From assembly GCF_000801105.2 (NCBI RefSeq), contig NC_079512.1:38085848-38149847 (forward strand): a stretch of 64,000 bases of DNA, in the 5' to 3' direction. How positions within the stretch are numbered: the first letter of the stretch is position 1; each line of letters opens with the position of its first letter. A program made the translations under genes and the position numbers. Shown one piece after another: positions 1-12,940 of this stretch. Source of the DNA: Raphanus sativus. Taxonomy: Eukaryota; Streptophyta; Magnoliopsida; Brassicales; Brassicaceae. The notes beneath the pieces are model-generated. The model had not been told where the DNA came from and ran no database searches. It worked only from the letters and a program-made list of their open reading frames with translations.

Positions 1-1927
1 AAAAAGCATGTAGTGTATAATTGTGGTTATTACCAAAATAATTTTGAAATAACATCTTACTAAATTCATATTTCACTTTTAAACTATAATCATGATATAC
101 TAAGATTTTTTCAAGTTGGTTGAAGATTTAAATGATAGATATAAGCTTTGCAATACAATAATATAAGAAAAAGTTGGGAGATGTAGATGGTTTACAAAAA
201 GTAAACTCGTTTGCAGAGAAAAGAGGTTGATAGACTCGAAATAAGTCGGGACAAGTGAATTGATGTGATGGTATATTATACTCGTATTTATTAATCTTCG
301 TTTATACGTTGATTTTATAATCCAACGAACAATATGCCTGAGCGGTGAGCTTATGACCATTGGATTCTTTTGGTTCCACTGGTCCGTACAATAATCACCT
401 GTCCGTAGGTTGTCTATAGACTGTACGAACATATACAGTAGTCGTAATAATTTACTACTAGAATTAGCAACAGACTGAACAAGCAAAAACGTGGAGTTGA
501 AAGTGCCATAAGAATGCTAACCGTTGGATTCTGCAAAATGCTTGAATCTATGTACTTTGACATCTCCAAATGGTAAAGAAGAATTGGGAAAGTTTCTATA
601 CTATTGGTGTGTTCTGTGAATGAGGGTTTTCAGAACCAATAATAGTTCTGAATTTTGGGTTTACTATGGGGTTGTTTCCTTGTGTTATTTTTCCACATTT
701 AGGTGAACATAAAGAATTTTTGATATATGTGAAGTGTTTTTGTGGTTGTGTACAAATGACTAGATTAAGGAGAGGCTATATGGTAACTTGCTATATCAGC
801 TTAGGTTTCAGCTTTAGTGTGAGAGCGAGGTCTAAGTAAAGTCAAGTGTCATTTATGGAAAAAGTTATATATCTTGTTATGTTAGGTATTAGTACGTAAA
901 ATTTAATTCGCTGCAATTATATAAACTTTTCTTAAGAAAAACTGCCTAACTACATTAGTATGCGGAAAACCAAATATCTCAATATGAGTCTGCACATATG
1001 TGAAAGGCTAACCACGTAACAAACAAGTTCACGGTAATCTGGTAACACAGACATATAATACATTACTATAGTCTGATACATTTTAAAATCGATGTATGTC
1101 AAACTTATGAGTTTTGATAAAGAAAATACGAGAATTTATGTCACATAATGTTGATTTATTATGATATTAATTACTTGGGAACTCACCGAACAATTTGCTT
1201 GATTGTTTAGTTACAGTAGAGAGACACCCATTCAAAGATTCACACCCTACGCAACAGTACAACGTCGCAGAGCGTGGAACACGTGTTTTCTTCAATATTC
1301 ACATCAAAGCAATACAAGCAAACGACAACACGAGGCGCCGGTTGGTACTTGTTTTTCTTGGTTAGCATCTTCTTTCTTTGTACACTTTTGCAAATAAGAC
1401 TGATTAAAGTTACACTTGTTTGGCTATTGCTTCACTCTACCAGTCTACCGTCATCTGCTTTTTCTCACGCATTTTAATCTGCTCTGAGGAACGAGGGATT
1501 CACGAGTCTTCTCTGAAGTTTACTTTAACTTGGCCTGGTTCTCATCAGAAATCGACTATGGGAACAAATTCGAGAGGGTCACTAGCCAAGCAAAACCGAT
1601 AAAATCCCAGACAATAACAATGGTTTTTACAAGCAAATGTTAATGACCATCATATGTAGCAAAGTAGCATAAACACACAAAAAAGTTACTAGCATCCAAA
1701 AAAACAACCAAAACCAAGAAGAAAAGAACCATAAATATGCCAAAGTTTATGAAATGTTTGATGCTTTTTCTGTTTTCATATGAGTCTCTTCTCTTTTTGG
1801 TTTTATGCCTTACCTTTCACTCTCTCTCTTTTTTGATTCCCCTTCATTATTGTTTTTCCTGATTCCGTGCAGGACAAAATAATGTATTTCATGTCCAACA
1901 CTAACCAGCAGCTCCAAACATGATGGT
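1..1927. other. Spacer downstream of LARP1C, no gene recognised
   Basis: AT-rich DNA. Several short open frames occur, for example around 1203-1600 on the plus strand, but none resembles a protein I know and none shows a convincing exon pattern. The last few hundred bases before 1928 probably hold the 3' untranslated region and polyadenylation signals of the minus-strand LARP1C gene. Confidence 0.5.
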
Positions 1928-4813
1928 TCAACGGTTTGCACCATCTGAGTCGTTGATGTTGTTCACTTGACCAACAACAGAAAACTGTTGCTGACCATCT
2001 GAAGCAGCTTCGTTTTTTGCTTCTGCAGGATGCCACTGGCTGCTTGAACCACCAAATGGATCGGCCGAGCTCTGTCCAATCGACAAGTTTCTAACTCCGC
2101 TCGCCATTGCATCAACAGATTGGTGACTCGTCTCTTCAGGAAGCAGCCAATGGTGCCAATTATAGCGCTTCCTTATTCTGTCACCCTTACAAGCCACAAA
2201 ATAGCATTTGCAATCAAATAAAAGTTCAAAACAAACAAGGAAACCATACATGCCTCGAGACTAACAATATTTCTATAATTTCAGCTTCGAACAGGTAAAA
2301 TTGCATGTTATCACAAAGTTTTTATAAGCTTTCTTTCTCAGAATGGACAAAAGTCGATTATCAAACCCCTAACTAAAATGTTTATTATCATTCTAGTTGC
2401 AAGGAAAGACAATGTAATTCAAATTTTTACACACTAAAGGACACATATATAGATAGACAAGAAATACCTGCACTTCAACAAACGGTGAACCTTGTAGAGC
2501 CTCTATTATTTGCTGTATACTATCTGTAAGTTCTGCAACCTGAACAAAAGGAGAAAAAGAGGTAACACAGGTAGCTACAAGTCATAGAGAAATAATACAC
2601 AAAAACTCTGGACATATGGTACTAAGCAAAAAAAGTGTTATAGTAACTAGGACTCAGAGAGAAGGGAAAACAAAAAAAAAACAAATGAACACTGATAAGA
2701 TAGAGCCAAGTGAGCAGCGAATTAGTCATAGCTTATCAAGTTTTAACATTATAAAAACACATTTATACGGGAGCAAAAGAAGCATTCATAATCGATTTCC
2801 AAATGTCGGACATAATTCATCAACTGGTAATATGAATCATCTGTCTTTTCTTAAAGATCAGATTCCATTTGCTGAGAGTATGAACATGCATGGAACAGCT
2901 TTATCTAAGAACGCACAGAATGTATCTAAGGTGTTTACTAGACTGAATACAAGTTCACGCTAATTCTCAGTTTCTACAGACTCGAAAGTAATAAATAAGA
3001 TGGCACTGTTTATATATCATAATCAGAGAAAGGTGAATCAGGCCAACATCCAGAAAGTAAGTTAAGTTACCTTCTTGAAACCAGCAATCACATGTAGCGG
3101 AACAAAACCCTGATCATCCATGTGCCCACGAAGATATGTGTCTCTAATCAAATTCTCTTCACTGTAACCAAAAGAAACATTTGCATCTAAAATTACTCCT
3201 TCCCAGAAGTGAAATGAGAAGTGCAAAAATTACAAACCGAAACGAATAAAGAGAGATTCAATACAAAGGTACTACCTAAAATAATAATGTATTTGCTTCT
3301 GTAGTTTTATGTTAAGAGGAGGATCTTGGACTTGGTAGAAGACAGGACCAGGTGAGAGCGGGCCGATGAAAGGCATACGGGGATAATATGGAGATGCCAA
3401 TTCTGAAACAGAGACGCGTTAGAAACATAATAAACAAAATTCAAAAGACGTGATCTTCAATGTGTCTCACCAGTAGGGAAGGGCACAGGGCTACCAAAAG
3501 GCTGAATAGGCTGAGCAGCCATAAACTGAGGAGGAATTGACTGCATAGATGGAGGTGGATGTCTTACGAATGCTGGGGCACCTCTTTGTGAATTTGCAGC
3601 ATTTCCATCTCTCCCATTAAAGCTTCTGCTGAAAGTCCAGTTTTGATTCCCGTGCTCCTGGTTGCGCCTTCCACCATGACTTTGGTGGTTGTGGTGGTGG
3701 TTACCATTTTGGTTCCTGTAAGAGTCACGTGGTGAAAAGTTGTCACTACCACCACCACCACCACCACCACGGGTTTGTGATGCAAAGCCATTATTCCTCT
3801 GGTTCTGGCCTCTAGGAGAAGGGTTGTGCGAAGGCGTCGTTTCGACAAGTGGACCTTGCGCTGCCGAAGGTTGAGAAACAGTACCATTAGCAGATGATCC
3901 AGAAGCGCCATTCCGTTTAAATGATCTCTGGCGCGAGTGGTTGTTTGGTGTTTGGTTAGGGTTTGCACGACCACCTTGTTTTGGAACAGAAGCATTTGCA
4001 TTTCCCTAAACCAAAGACACACAAAGGCATTCTCACTATTAAATCAGGATAACAAGAATCATCAACACATGAATGAGTGAAGGCATACCTAAAAAAAAAG
4101 AAAAGAAAGCATTTTGACATTACAAATCCAAAAGAAAAGATTTTGAACAGAAGAAACATCTAATGATTCTTATATCCGTTGATGACGATACATAACTCAG
4201 TGGCTGGCTTAAAACACACACACATAATATGCAGATGCTGATGATACATTGCAGTGAAAATTCAACAGTAATCTTAGTCATTTTCACAACAAACAGATCA
4301 TTATTACCAAAAAGTTTAAAACTTTACATACTTTCAGCAACCAAACAAAGGCAGAGAGTCATATGAAACCTGAGAAAGGGGGACCAGCGAAGGTACATCG
4401 CCGAGACTTTTTAACGAATCAGAGGAAGACTTGTTGGAAGGAGGTTTGGTGGTGGTGGTCTCAGAGAGAGCAGGCCACGACGAAGCTCCCATGACAGGTC
4501 CTCCCACCTCAGAAGCCCCACCATTAGACGATGATGGCCTTTTCCAAACTGCCTTCTTTCCTGCATTGCCCTGCTGAGCACCACCAGACTCCTCCGATCC
4601 GTCGTCTCCAGCAAGAGGAGCAGGTGGAGCAATCGGATCAATCGGAGCCTTGGATTGAGGAGAGGAAGGTGCGGCGGCAGAGATCGTCGGCGGCTCTGAT
4701 TCGCCGCCGCGGACGATCTGACTCCACGGAGAGGGACGGCGTGGTTGTGTAGGGCTGCCGCGATTCTCGCTTGAGACGGTGGAGTTGTTGTTGTTAGTAG
4801 CGGCGGAGGCCAT
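1928..4813 (-). CDS. LARP1C: La-related protein 1C, six exons
   Basis: RNA-binding protein with a La motif. LARP1-type proteins bind mRNA and influence its translation and stability in the cytoplasm; Arabidopsis LARP1C has been linked to leaf senescence. Coding exons read on the minus strand: 4370-4813, 3471-4005, 3276-3402, 3071-3161, 2468-2539 and 1928-2185. All phases join, giving 508 residues. The N-terminal half is low complexity (Asn, Ser, Pro, Gly, His), with the conserved stretch VMGASSWPALSET near residue 105 and a Gly run in exon 2. The La motif lies at about residues 350-440 (PPLNIKLQKQIHYYFSEENL, then RGHMDDQGFVPL). The tail ends DGANR, as I recall for the Arabidopsis protein. No DM15 repeats are present, which fits the 1B/1C type rather than 1A. 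The start at 4813 was chosen to give MASAATNN; an adjacent ATG lies three bases upstream. Confidence 0.93.
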
Positions 4814-5241
4814 CATCAGCGGACAAAAATTAGGGTTTGTTGTTAAAGAGAGACTCGGATTGAAGCTCCGATCGACGACAGTAAAATATCTAAACAATCG
4901 ATTTTTTAACCCTGAAGAGAGAGAGAGAGAGAGAGTTAGGTGTGAAATAATCCGACGAAGCCTCCGTGCGATTCAGAGAGTTAGGGTTAGGATTTGAGTA
5001 AATGCACGACGGAAATGGAAACTGAGAGATTTTTTTCCGAAAACAAAAAAATTTAATTCCACAGAAGGAGAAGACGATGAAAGAGCAGTCTAGTCTCCTC
5101 TCTCTTCCGTTCTTATTCCTTTTTTTTTATATATATATTTCCATTTTTATTACATTTTTCTTCTTTTCCGTTTGGATTTTTCTTTGCTACCCTTTGCCGT
5201 GGAAGTAGTTAGACTTACCAAGTTACCCTTTGTGTTAACAC
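4814..5241 (-). promoter_or_regulatory. LARP1C 5' leader and proximal promoter
   Basis: A GA-rich tract lies at about 4917-4936. A telo-box-like motif, AGGGTTAG on the plus strand, lies at 4982-4991; such elements are common near the starts of plant translation-related genes. Further upstream is a T/A-rich stretch with a TATATATAT run near 5130-5138. The hAT-like element begins at 5242, so it sits in the promoter region about 430 bp upstream of the start codon. The transcription start cannot be placed from sequence alone. Confidence 0.45.
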
Positions 5242-6640
5242 TAGGGGTGTCAAAATGGGTCAAATGGGTCAACCCAACCCATAATCCAAATGGGTTGACT
5301 GTTAAAGGGTCATGGGTCAACCCAATCCATTTATTAAATGGGTTGGGTTGACCTATGACCCATTAAATTGAATGGGTCAGATGGATTAATGGTTGACCCA
5401 TCAACCCAACATCTTTATAATGAATCATTTTTAAGTTAATACCAATTTGATCGAATTAAAAAAAAAATATTTTCTGCTTTTTTGGAAAATTGTGTTTTTC
5501 CGCTTTCGAAAGAAAATTACGTTTTCCGGTTTTGACGGGAAATTGCGTTTTTCTGGTTTTGGCGGGAAATTGTGTTTTTCTCGGTTTTGGCGGAAAATTG
5601 TTTTCCCCGGTTTTGGCGGGAAATTGTTTTTCCGATTTTGGCAGAAAATTGCGTTTTACGGTTTTGGCGGGAAATTGCATTTTTCCGGTTTTGGCGGGAA
5701 AATTGCGTTTTTCCGGTTTTGGCGGGAAATTGCGTTTTCCGATTTTGACAGGAAATTATATTTCTCGGTTTTTTGCGAAAATTGCAATTTTTCTGTTTTG
5801 GCGGGAAATTGCGTTTTTCCGGTTTTGGCGGAAAATTGTGTGTTTCTCGGTTTTGGCGGAAAATTGTTTTTCCCGGTTTTGGCGGGAAATTGTTTTCCGA
5901 TTTTGGCGGGAAATTGCGTTTTATGGTTTTGGCAGGAAATTGTATTTTTCCGGTTTTGGCGGGAAATTGCGTTTTTCGGTTTTGACAGGAAATTATATTT
6001 CTCGGTTTTTGCGGAAAATTGCAATTTTTCGGTTTTTGCGGAAAATTGCGTTTTCCGGTTTTGGTGGGAAATTGCGTTTTCCGTTTTTGACGGGAAATTG
6101 TGTTTTTCTCGGTTTTGGCGGAAAATTGGTTTTCTCGGTTTTGGCGGGAAATTGTTTTTCCGATTTTGGCGGGAAGTTGTGTTTTACGGTTTTGGCGGGA
6201 AATTGCATTTTTCCGATTTTGGCGGGAAATTGCGTTTTTCCGGTTTTGACAGAAAATTATATTTCTCGGTTTTGGCGGAAAATTTCAATTTTCCGGTTTT
6301 ATCGGGAAATTGTTTTTTCGGATTTTGGTGGAAAATTGCATTTCTGGTCGTGGCGGAAAATTGTGTTTTTCTGTTTTTTGTGAGAATTTGTTTTTTGATT
6401 TTTTTGATTTTTTTAATTAAATTTTTTTAAATGGATCAGATTTGATCCAACCCAATAGACATATTTAACTTGTTAACCCATTAACTTGTTAACCCATTAA
6501 CTTGTTAACCCATTAACCTGTTAACCCATTAGCATGTTAACCCATTAACCCATTGAATCAAAAATAAACAGTTCATTTGGGTTAATGGGTCAACTTGGAT
6601 TGGGTCAACCAATGGGTCATGACCCATTTTGACACCCCTA
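5242..6640. mobile_element. Non-autonomous hAT-like element with perfect TIRs
   Basis: The left end reads TAGGGGTGTCAAAATGGGT and the right end is its exact reverse complement. Both sides are flanked by the 8-bp direct repeat GTTAACAC (5234-5241 and 6641-6648). An 8-bp duplication with TAG...CTA ends is typical of the hAT superfamily. The 1,399-bp body has no transposase. Its outer parts are rich in short palindromic GGGTTGACCC-type words and an 18-bp direct repeat (AACCCATTAACTTGTT type, about 6463-6550). The middle is a minisatellite. Perfect TIRs and an intact target duplication suggest a fairly recent insertion. Confidence 0.85.
5465..6400. repeat. Minisatellite inside the hAT-like element with higher-order repeat
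   Basis: About 35 tandem variants of a 25-28-bp unit, consensus near TTTTGGCGGGAAATTGCG plus a TTTTTCCGG-like tail. The variants recur in a fixed order. A distinctive TTTTGACA...AAATTATATTTCTCGG unit appears at 5743, 5980 and 6244, so a block of about nine monomers is repeated roughly three times with spacings of 237 and 264 bp. The units rarely contain stop codons in any frame, so long open frames run through the array on both strands. They are composition artefacts, not genes. Confidence 0.85.
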
Positions 6641-6648
6641 GTTAACAC

Positions 6649-7642
6649 ACTGTTAAAAAGATACACAGTGCTCTTTCTCTGAATCTTATTGGCTCATGAG
6701 CCTTTCGCAGGATTGTTGACGTGGTAATCAGACGTGTCAGTAAACGATTGGTCTTGTCTTTTTTTTTTTAACTCTAAAAATAGGCAAGGTTAACTAGAAA
6801 CATGTTTTCAAGTTCTTACATTAAACTATGTCTTTTATATAAACTTTTAGAGAGACTAGACGTCTTTGCTACTACAGATTAATATTGTATTTTACTGTAG
6901 ATTGATTCATGGAATATGTAACGTGAAAAATGAAACTAAAAATAAACTTACATTTGAACATTTTATAATTTGTTCATAATATTATAGATCAACAAATTAG
7001 TTCAGCAGATTTGTTTCTAATATGTTCCAACGTTACATAAACAAAAAATCTTGACCATTATATTTTTCAAAGTTTTTAACTTTATTACTTTTATATGATA
7101 GAGATTTGTTGTACCTACTACCATTTATGAATATATCCATGATTATTAGTTTCCGGGGGAAATATATCCATGGTTACTGATAATTATTATTTATTAGTTA
7201 TAGGAAATAAAAGACTACGTATTGTTTCCAATATAATTAAGTTGACTATTAAATCATTGATTATTAGCCTAGTAATGTTGTCATCTTGGTTTGAAATGTC
7301 TATGGTTGTTGACAAAAAAGAATGTCAATGTTACAGAAGATCATACATAACATTTTATTAAATACAAATATCTGTAATGTGAATCTTCGCCCTTACCTAT
7401 ATATATATAATCATTTTTTTCCAACTAATTATCGATAGACATGGTCATTGACTCATGTTGGGTGCAATCATGTCTACGTCTTGGATATATTGTCGGACAA
7501 TAATGTTTTAATAGAGTTGATAGGAGTGGAAGAACATATATTTCCTGGAGAGGCTGATCTCTATAATCTTTTATGATACAAACAAAATGGGTGTGTTTTT
7601 GGAGTGACTTTAAGAAGATTACTACTACTACTACAAACTCTA
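6649..7642. other. Spacer between hAT-like element and protease gene
   Basis: AT-rich spacer. The small open frames here match nothing I recognise. The 3' untranslated region of the minus-strand protease gene probably occupies the last 200-300 bp before 7643. Confidence 0.4.
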
Positions 7643-10042
7643 TTATAAAAGTGGAAGTAATATGAACAAAGATCTGAAGAAAGACCATAGCTTTACTGTT
7701 TTAAATCTTTGGTTGGAGGAAGAGCTACTACTTTTGGAGTTGGTTCGGTTTGTTTTGTGTAGCTCTTCTGAGGAGTTATTATGAGTCCTTATTCCAGCTG
7801 CCATTGCCGGAGCCACCGCCTCCGTTTTGTTTGATCCGGCAAGAGTTGTCTTTGTCTCTTCGATATCATAGCCTGCGTCAAGAGATAGTAAGGTCAATAC
7901 ACACACAAAAAAAACAAGTGTTGTAGTAAATATTAAGAGGAATGAAACTTACAGTCAAACTTTTTCCAAGCTAAGATGAGCTTCTCTCTGTCGAATACTA
8001 CACGATACCCGGTCATGTAGTTTTCTGTTTCATTTAAAGAGTAGACAACCGCGAGGTCACACTATTTAAAAGGATGTTCGATGATGATCCATGAAAAAAA
8101 AAGCAAAAGTGTTCTTACGTCCGATTATGTTGAGTTCAGAGCTTTTGACAATGGCCAGGCAATATACAAGCTCACCCTGTGAATATATGCAGAGCGACTA
8201 AAAGTGTTAATGTTCAGCTGAGGAAGACAACGGAATGATGGGAGAAACAAGTATACTAATGAATGACCTCAGTAGAGATGACGATTATAGGATCATTGAT
8301 GGTGAAGTGGCTGTTTCCTTTCATTGTGAGGCTTAAACTCGGTATCAAACTAGCATTCGCTTCAGAGCTAATAATCACATAAATGTTTAGATAAGAGTGG
8401 TGGAGACAAAGAAAGCATCTGAGTGTTGCGGATGATAGTCAGATAACAAACTCATTACCTCATGTCATAGCAATAGTCGAAGGGAATCCTTGGATCCGGT
8501 GAATGACGCTTATCTTGAGCCTGAGAATGAAACTGTAGACAGACGACAGACAATGTGATTCTTCTTCATAAAGAGTATAATCAAAACAAGATGGGCGTGT
8601 GTTTAGATGTTTACACTCTCTGAGACTGATGTATACATGGGATCAACTAAATAAGTAAACGATGTGCCAGTGTCAAAGAGAGCTGTAAACTCATCATCTA
8701 TCAGAGTTGTCCCCACACGTACTCGAGTCACTGTGATGTTGTAGTTTGGGCTACAATGAATGAAAAATTATTTTAAAAAGGTGCATTCTTGGCACAACAT
8801 AGGATAAAAGAGAAATGAGTCAACTTACTGTGAAGGGTTGAGATTAAAGGGTGTCTCTTCCTGATCAGAACTACCTTTATCCCCAAAACTAATCCTCCCA
8901 ACTCCATCATGTCCAAAACACATGGAGAAAGAATCAGCAACCAGACCTTCCCTCGCCAAAACGCTTGGAACCGATATCTTCTCCATGCCTAGACCGAATA
9001 AACCATTAGGCGCCGCAATGTCAAGAAATGAACCGCTTTGAACCTGCCCACATCTGCACACATACTCCACATTTTTTTTCAGCAACTGCAACTCAACACA
9101 CAAGGAAGAGATGATGATGATGATGGATGCAAAACAGCTGCTTACTAACCCGAAAGTGACATAAGCCTCAACACGCTCAGGGTTCTTATCTCCAGTAGTC
9201 AAGTGCATAACATCTTCCATAAGAACGCCAGAGGTGGAAGTCTGAGCAGAGACGTAAGAGACCATGTAAGGGCAAGTGCTGAACGTTCCGAGGCACTGGT
9301 TACGCTGCGCACAGAGGCTGTTGTTGCAGGTGACCTTCTTGTTCGTTTTCGAAAGTTTAGGGTTGTAAATGCTCAGCTCAAACTCCTAAAACCACACACC
9401 ACCACAGAAAAAAACAAACAAGTGGCAGGTAAGAGACAAAATTAAAAAAAACTGAACTGCTAATAGTGGAAGTGTTGAAAAAAAAAAGGTTACAGAAGAG
9501 TAAGCAGGTCCTTGAGTAGGTGCGCATTTGCCGCAATCACAAGGGACCCAGAAGAGGTCGCTTCCTGTGTCGAGCGCCACCATGAATCTCATCCCCGGAG
9601 TTCCCAATTTCACCGTCGTGTAATGCAAACTAACCATCAAAACCATGGAAACAAGTAAAAAAAGCATTAGACTTTATCACTGAAACAGAGAATCTGAGCT
9701 TAAAAATCGAAAACTTTACAATCCGAGGGAGCTGATGCGAGAAGTGGAGTTGCCATCGGAGAAAGTGAGAGCCGACGACTCCGACTCGGACTCGGACTCG
9801 GAGAGGCGTCGGCGTCCGCGGATGAGGCGATCGCGGATGACGAGGGCGTTGTAGTAGTCGAAGCTTCCCTTAGGGGGGAAGCTACCGAATCGACCGGTTA
9901 AATCGGACCAGCGCTTGACTTCGTCGGAGAAACGGTGGTGCATCTCGAAGGTGAAGATTCGAGCTTTGCTGCAGCTCGGGATGTTGAGTAGCGTCAGAAG
10001 CGGGATCAAGAAGAGAGTACTCTTGAACACAAAGGCCGACAT
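7643..10042 (-). CDS. Aspartyl protease (pepsin-like, A1 family), ten exons
   Basis: Closest to the At4g35880 product. Exons on the minus strand: 9720-10042, 9494-9629, 9150-9385, 8829-9053, 8615-8750, 8459-8532, 8268-8367, 8119-8176, 7953-8024 and 7643-7872. All phases agree and give 529 residues. There is an N-terminal signal peptide (about residues 1-25, FLIPLLTLLNIPSCSKA). The two catalytic aspartates lie in ALDTGSD (Asp128) and ALFDTGTS (Asp333). Many cysteines follow, typical of plant nepenthesin-like enzymes. The C terminus is a Ser-rich stretch ending in a hydrophobic tail (SFFRSLFILLPLL), which suggests GPI anchoring at the plasma membrane or cell wall. A Ser-Glu repeat (SESESESES) near residue 85 is encoded by a simple repeat. 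The substrate cannot be told from sequence. Confidence 0.92.
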
Positions 10043-10633
10043 TGTGAACGTTTTTCTCTCTATCGGAGCTCGAGGCGGATTATTGTTATATTATCCTATT
10101 TTCCCGGAACTTTCTTTTTTTCTCGGGAATCATGACATTTGGAGTTAATCGAAATCGAAGTTTAGGTATTTTTGAAGATGGAGAGACTTTGAGAGGAAGA
10201 GAGATCTATTTGTTTGTTGTTGTTGTTTCTTCTTTCTTCTACTTCTTCGTTAGGTGTGAGAGAGAGAGAGAGAGTGTAACAGTCCATGTGTTGGAGAAAA
10301 ACTGGGTCCCACCTGCTAATTTTTGTTTTTATTCTGACTTCTTAATCCTATGAATGATTATTAATTAATGCATAAAGTTGATGGATGGTGGATCCAGTTG
10401 TTTGCTGTAACCAAATGCTCTCAAGAGATTATCAAGAATTTACAATGGGGACCTGTAACTTTAGAAAATAGATTCTAAATCCCAATGGAAGTTGGGTTGA
10501 GAATAAGCTTCGTTATCCACTCATAATCGGTCCTGGAAAGCATCGGTTTCTTTCAACAAATTTGTTGGGCCGGGCCTATTTGCTGTCCAAGTTGGATTAA
10601 TTTTTTTTTCTCAAACATGCAATTTTAGTTTGG
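10043..10633. other. Upstream region of the protease gene
   Basis: Contains the promoter and leader of the minus-strand protease gene, with a GA microsatellite at about 10258-10273. No plus-strand gene begins here. The Arabidopsis neighbour At4g35870, expected between the protease and RABB1B, is not seen. Confidence 0.4.
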
Positions 10634-10647
10634 TTAAATGATGAGTT

Positions 10648-11468
10648 TTTTTTTTTTGCCATCTTAATATATTATAATAAAAGGCCAAAGGCCAAAGAAG
10701 TACAAACTAAATTTACAAAACATAAAGCCCAACAAAGCAGGATATAGACTATAGGTCTTAAAGGGCCACCCGCAAACCCACTAACAGAGAACCAAACCAA
10801 TGGTCTAAATGACAAAACCCAACCGAGCCCATTTTTAGAACAGGACCGCCTTCCCTTTCCACATGTACGACCACACGTCAAGCAAGCCGCCACGCGTCTA
10901 GACGAGAGACACCCTTCTTCCTTCGGCTTCAGAAACAGCGGCACGACGTCTCGCCGTCGGCGGCGGATTCATATCCGGGATAACACCCTTCCACTAACTC
11001 TAACACTGCTCCTTCCGAGCTGTTGGAACATGACGGATCTATGAAATCCTCATTAGATTAAAATGCCTACGATCGATCCTCCGTTACCAACATAACAACA
11101 TGCAGCTCCAGACAAAGATCGAGAGACAGAGTACAGATAAGCCTCAGATTCATAGATCGAAGAAACGAACGGAAAACCCTAATAATAGCCGGCGATGACG
11201 GAGCGGGAACCGCCTCCTGGAAACAAAAGCCGGCGAAGCCGGTGCTACCGAAGCCACCGCTTCCCAGAAACTAAGCCGAACCACCACCAACGGAAAAAGA
11301 TGAATCGCCAGAAGCTATATATACTATACAGATAGAACAATACAGATGGAGAAAGAAAGAAAAAAGGAGTCCGGCCGACGGTGGCTATGGGAGCCTTAAC
11401 CGTTGGTCGAAGAAGACAAGCGATTCTCTCTTTTTTTTCCCTCTGTTTTAGTTATTTAGCTAATTCAT
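10648..11468 (-). mobile_element. Non-coding retroposon with poly(A) tail on the minus strand
   Basis: The left end is a T run (poly(A) read on the minus strand) followed by GCCATCTTAATATATT. The insert is flanked by direct repeats TTAAATGATGAGTT at 10634-10647 and 11471-11484. An A tail plus a target duplication of about 14 bp indicates LINE-mediated insertion. The body is GC-rich, with no reverse transcriptase frame. It looks like a 5'-type untranslated segment of a plant LINE or a Sadhu-like retroposon; the class is not certain. Confidence 0.65.
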
Positions 11469-12704
11469 GTTTAAATGATGAGTTAATCGATCTATGGGTT
11501 ATCTTGATACCTATTTAACCTATTTACCAAACTATTTTGCTGGATTAGGAGTTAGGGCAGCTTCTCGATAAAACCATAGTTTAGATTACCAATCCTATAA
11601 TCGAGATCGCAGAGATTAGTTGTTTTGTTTATATAGTTTTAGAATAATCAATACATTATTGTCCCTATACTAATATCAATCAATACTATTAAAGTTGAAG
11701 TGTGCCCCATTGATATAAGTTCAGTCCAACAATTAATTTTCCACTTTATCTATTTTGAAAAATAAACCACTGCATCTAAATATATATTTTGTAATAACCA
11801 TCAATTTAGTTTCGTAATTATCAGGATCCACTAAGTTATGCACAGGAATATTGATACGCGGTTAACTTGGTGGTTACAAAAACGGCAAATCGTGATTAAT
11901 TGATTTTTATGGTCAGTTACTCGGGGAAAAAGTTAGGGACAATCGACCAGTCCAACAACAACATTTAAATACTAATGTTTTTGAGTTTCCAGAATTTTTT
12001 TGGAATATAGGATAACTAATTTGAAAGCAGTTACCAACTACTATTTGAGAGTCTAACTAACTCTAAACTGATGAATTATTTTAGAAACTCATATTTGCAA
12101 ATTAGGTAAATGATTAGTAAACAAAATTGTAACTATACTTTGTTATTTGAAAAAAAAATTGTTTTGAGGTAAAGTACAAAATTAATGTGTGAAATGGTCA
12201 AATGACTATGACACAAGTGTATAGTTATGTAACATCACAGTTATCAAAACTTTTTACTAATAATTTAAATAAAAATATTTTACACAAATATGAGTACAAA
12301 TAAAAACATAAATATGATTACAAATAAAAACAAAAATATGAAAATTGAATTTCTAGAAAATATATAAAACAAAAAATATATCCGCCTTAAAAATGGCGAG
12401 TGAGAATCTAACTTCGTAATTAGAATGCAAACAACTTCTAATAATATAACTAAAAATCAAAAAAGTTAATAACTAAAAATTTACGCATTGGTTCAACCAG
12501 TGATTCAACTGATGCACGAGTTCTGGGTTTAGCGGGTTTTCGTAAGTTTTACCGGATGATTAATTAATGATTTTTTTTTTCTAAAATCCAAACCGAATTA
12601 CATATTAGATCACCGGATTTACCATTTCAACCGCGGGTCCGGATTGGGGTTCAAAACACTAGGTACAAGTTTATAGTTATGAAACACCACAATATACACG
12701 TATC

Positions 12705-12940
12705 AAACCCTTTTACTAATATCTTTTTTTTTTTTAAAAAATAGTATACACAGATATGACTACAAAGAAAAACACAAATATGATTAAGTTTCTAAAAAAA
12801 AAAAAAAAAAAATACCCGCCTTTTGATTTTTTTTTAGAAATTTAATTTTTATATTTGTATCTTTTTATTCATCTTTGTGTTTTTCTTTGTAATCATATTT
12901 GTGTAAAAAGAAATTCTTAAATGATTAGTAAAAGGTTTTA
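12705..12940. repeat. Long imperfect inverted repeat
   Basis: The left arm (about 12705-12815) contains words such as CTACAAAGAAAAACACAAA. Its reverse complement recurs in the right arm (about 12825-12940, TTTGTGTTTTTCTTTGTA). The arms are about 100 bp with mismatches and a short T-rich centre. It could fold into a hairpin if transcribed, and probably comes from two copies of an AT-rich transposon in opposite orientation. Confidence 0.55.

Noticed and set aside
1203..1602. Overlapping plus-strand open frames left of LARP1C
   Set aside because: Each is 60-67 codons in different frames, with no recognisable domain, no consistent splice pattern and ordinary composition.
5447..6430. 327-residue and other long open frames on both strands, rich in Phe, Gly, Lys and Asn
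   Set aside because: They lie wholly in the minisatellite and exist in several frames at once because the monomer lacks stop codons. No start context, domain or splice evidence supports a protein.
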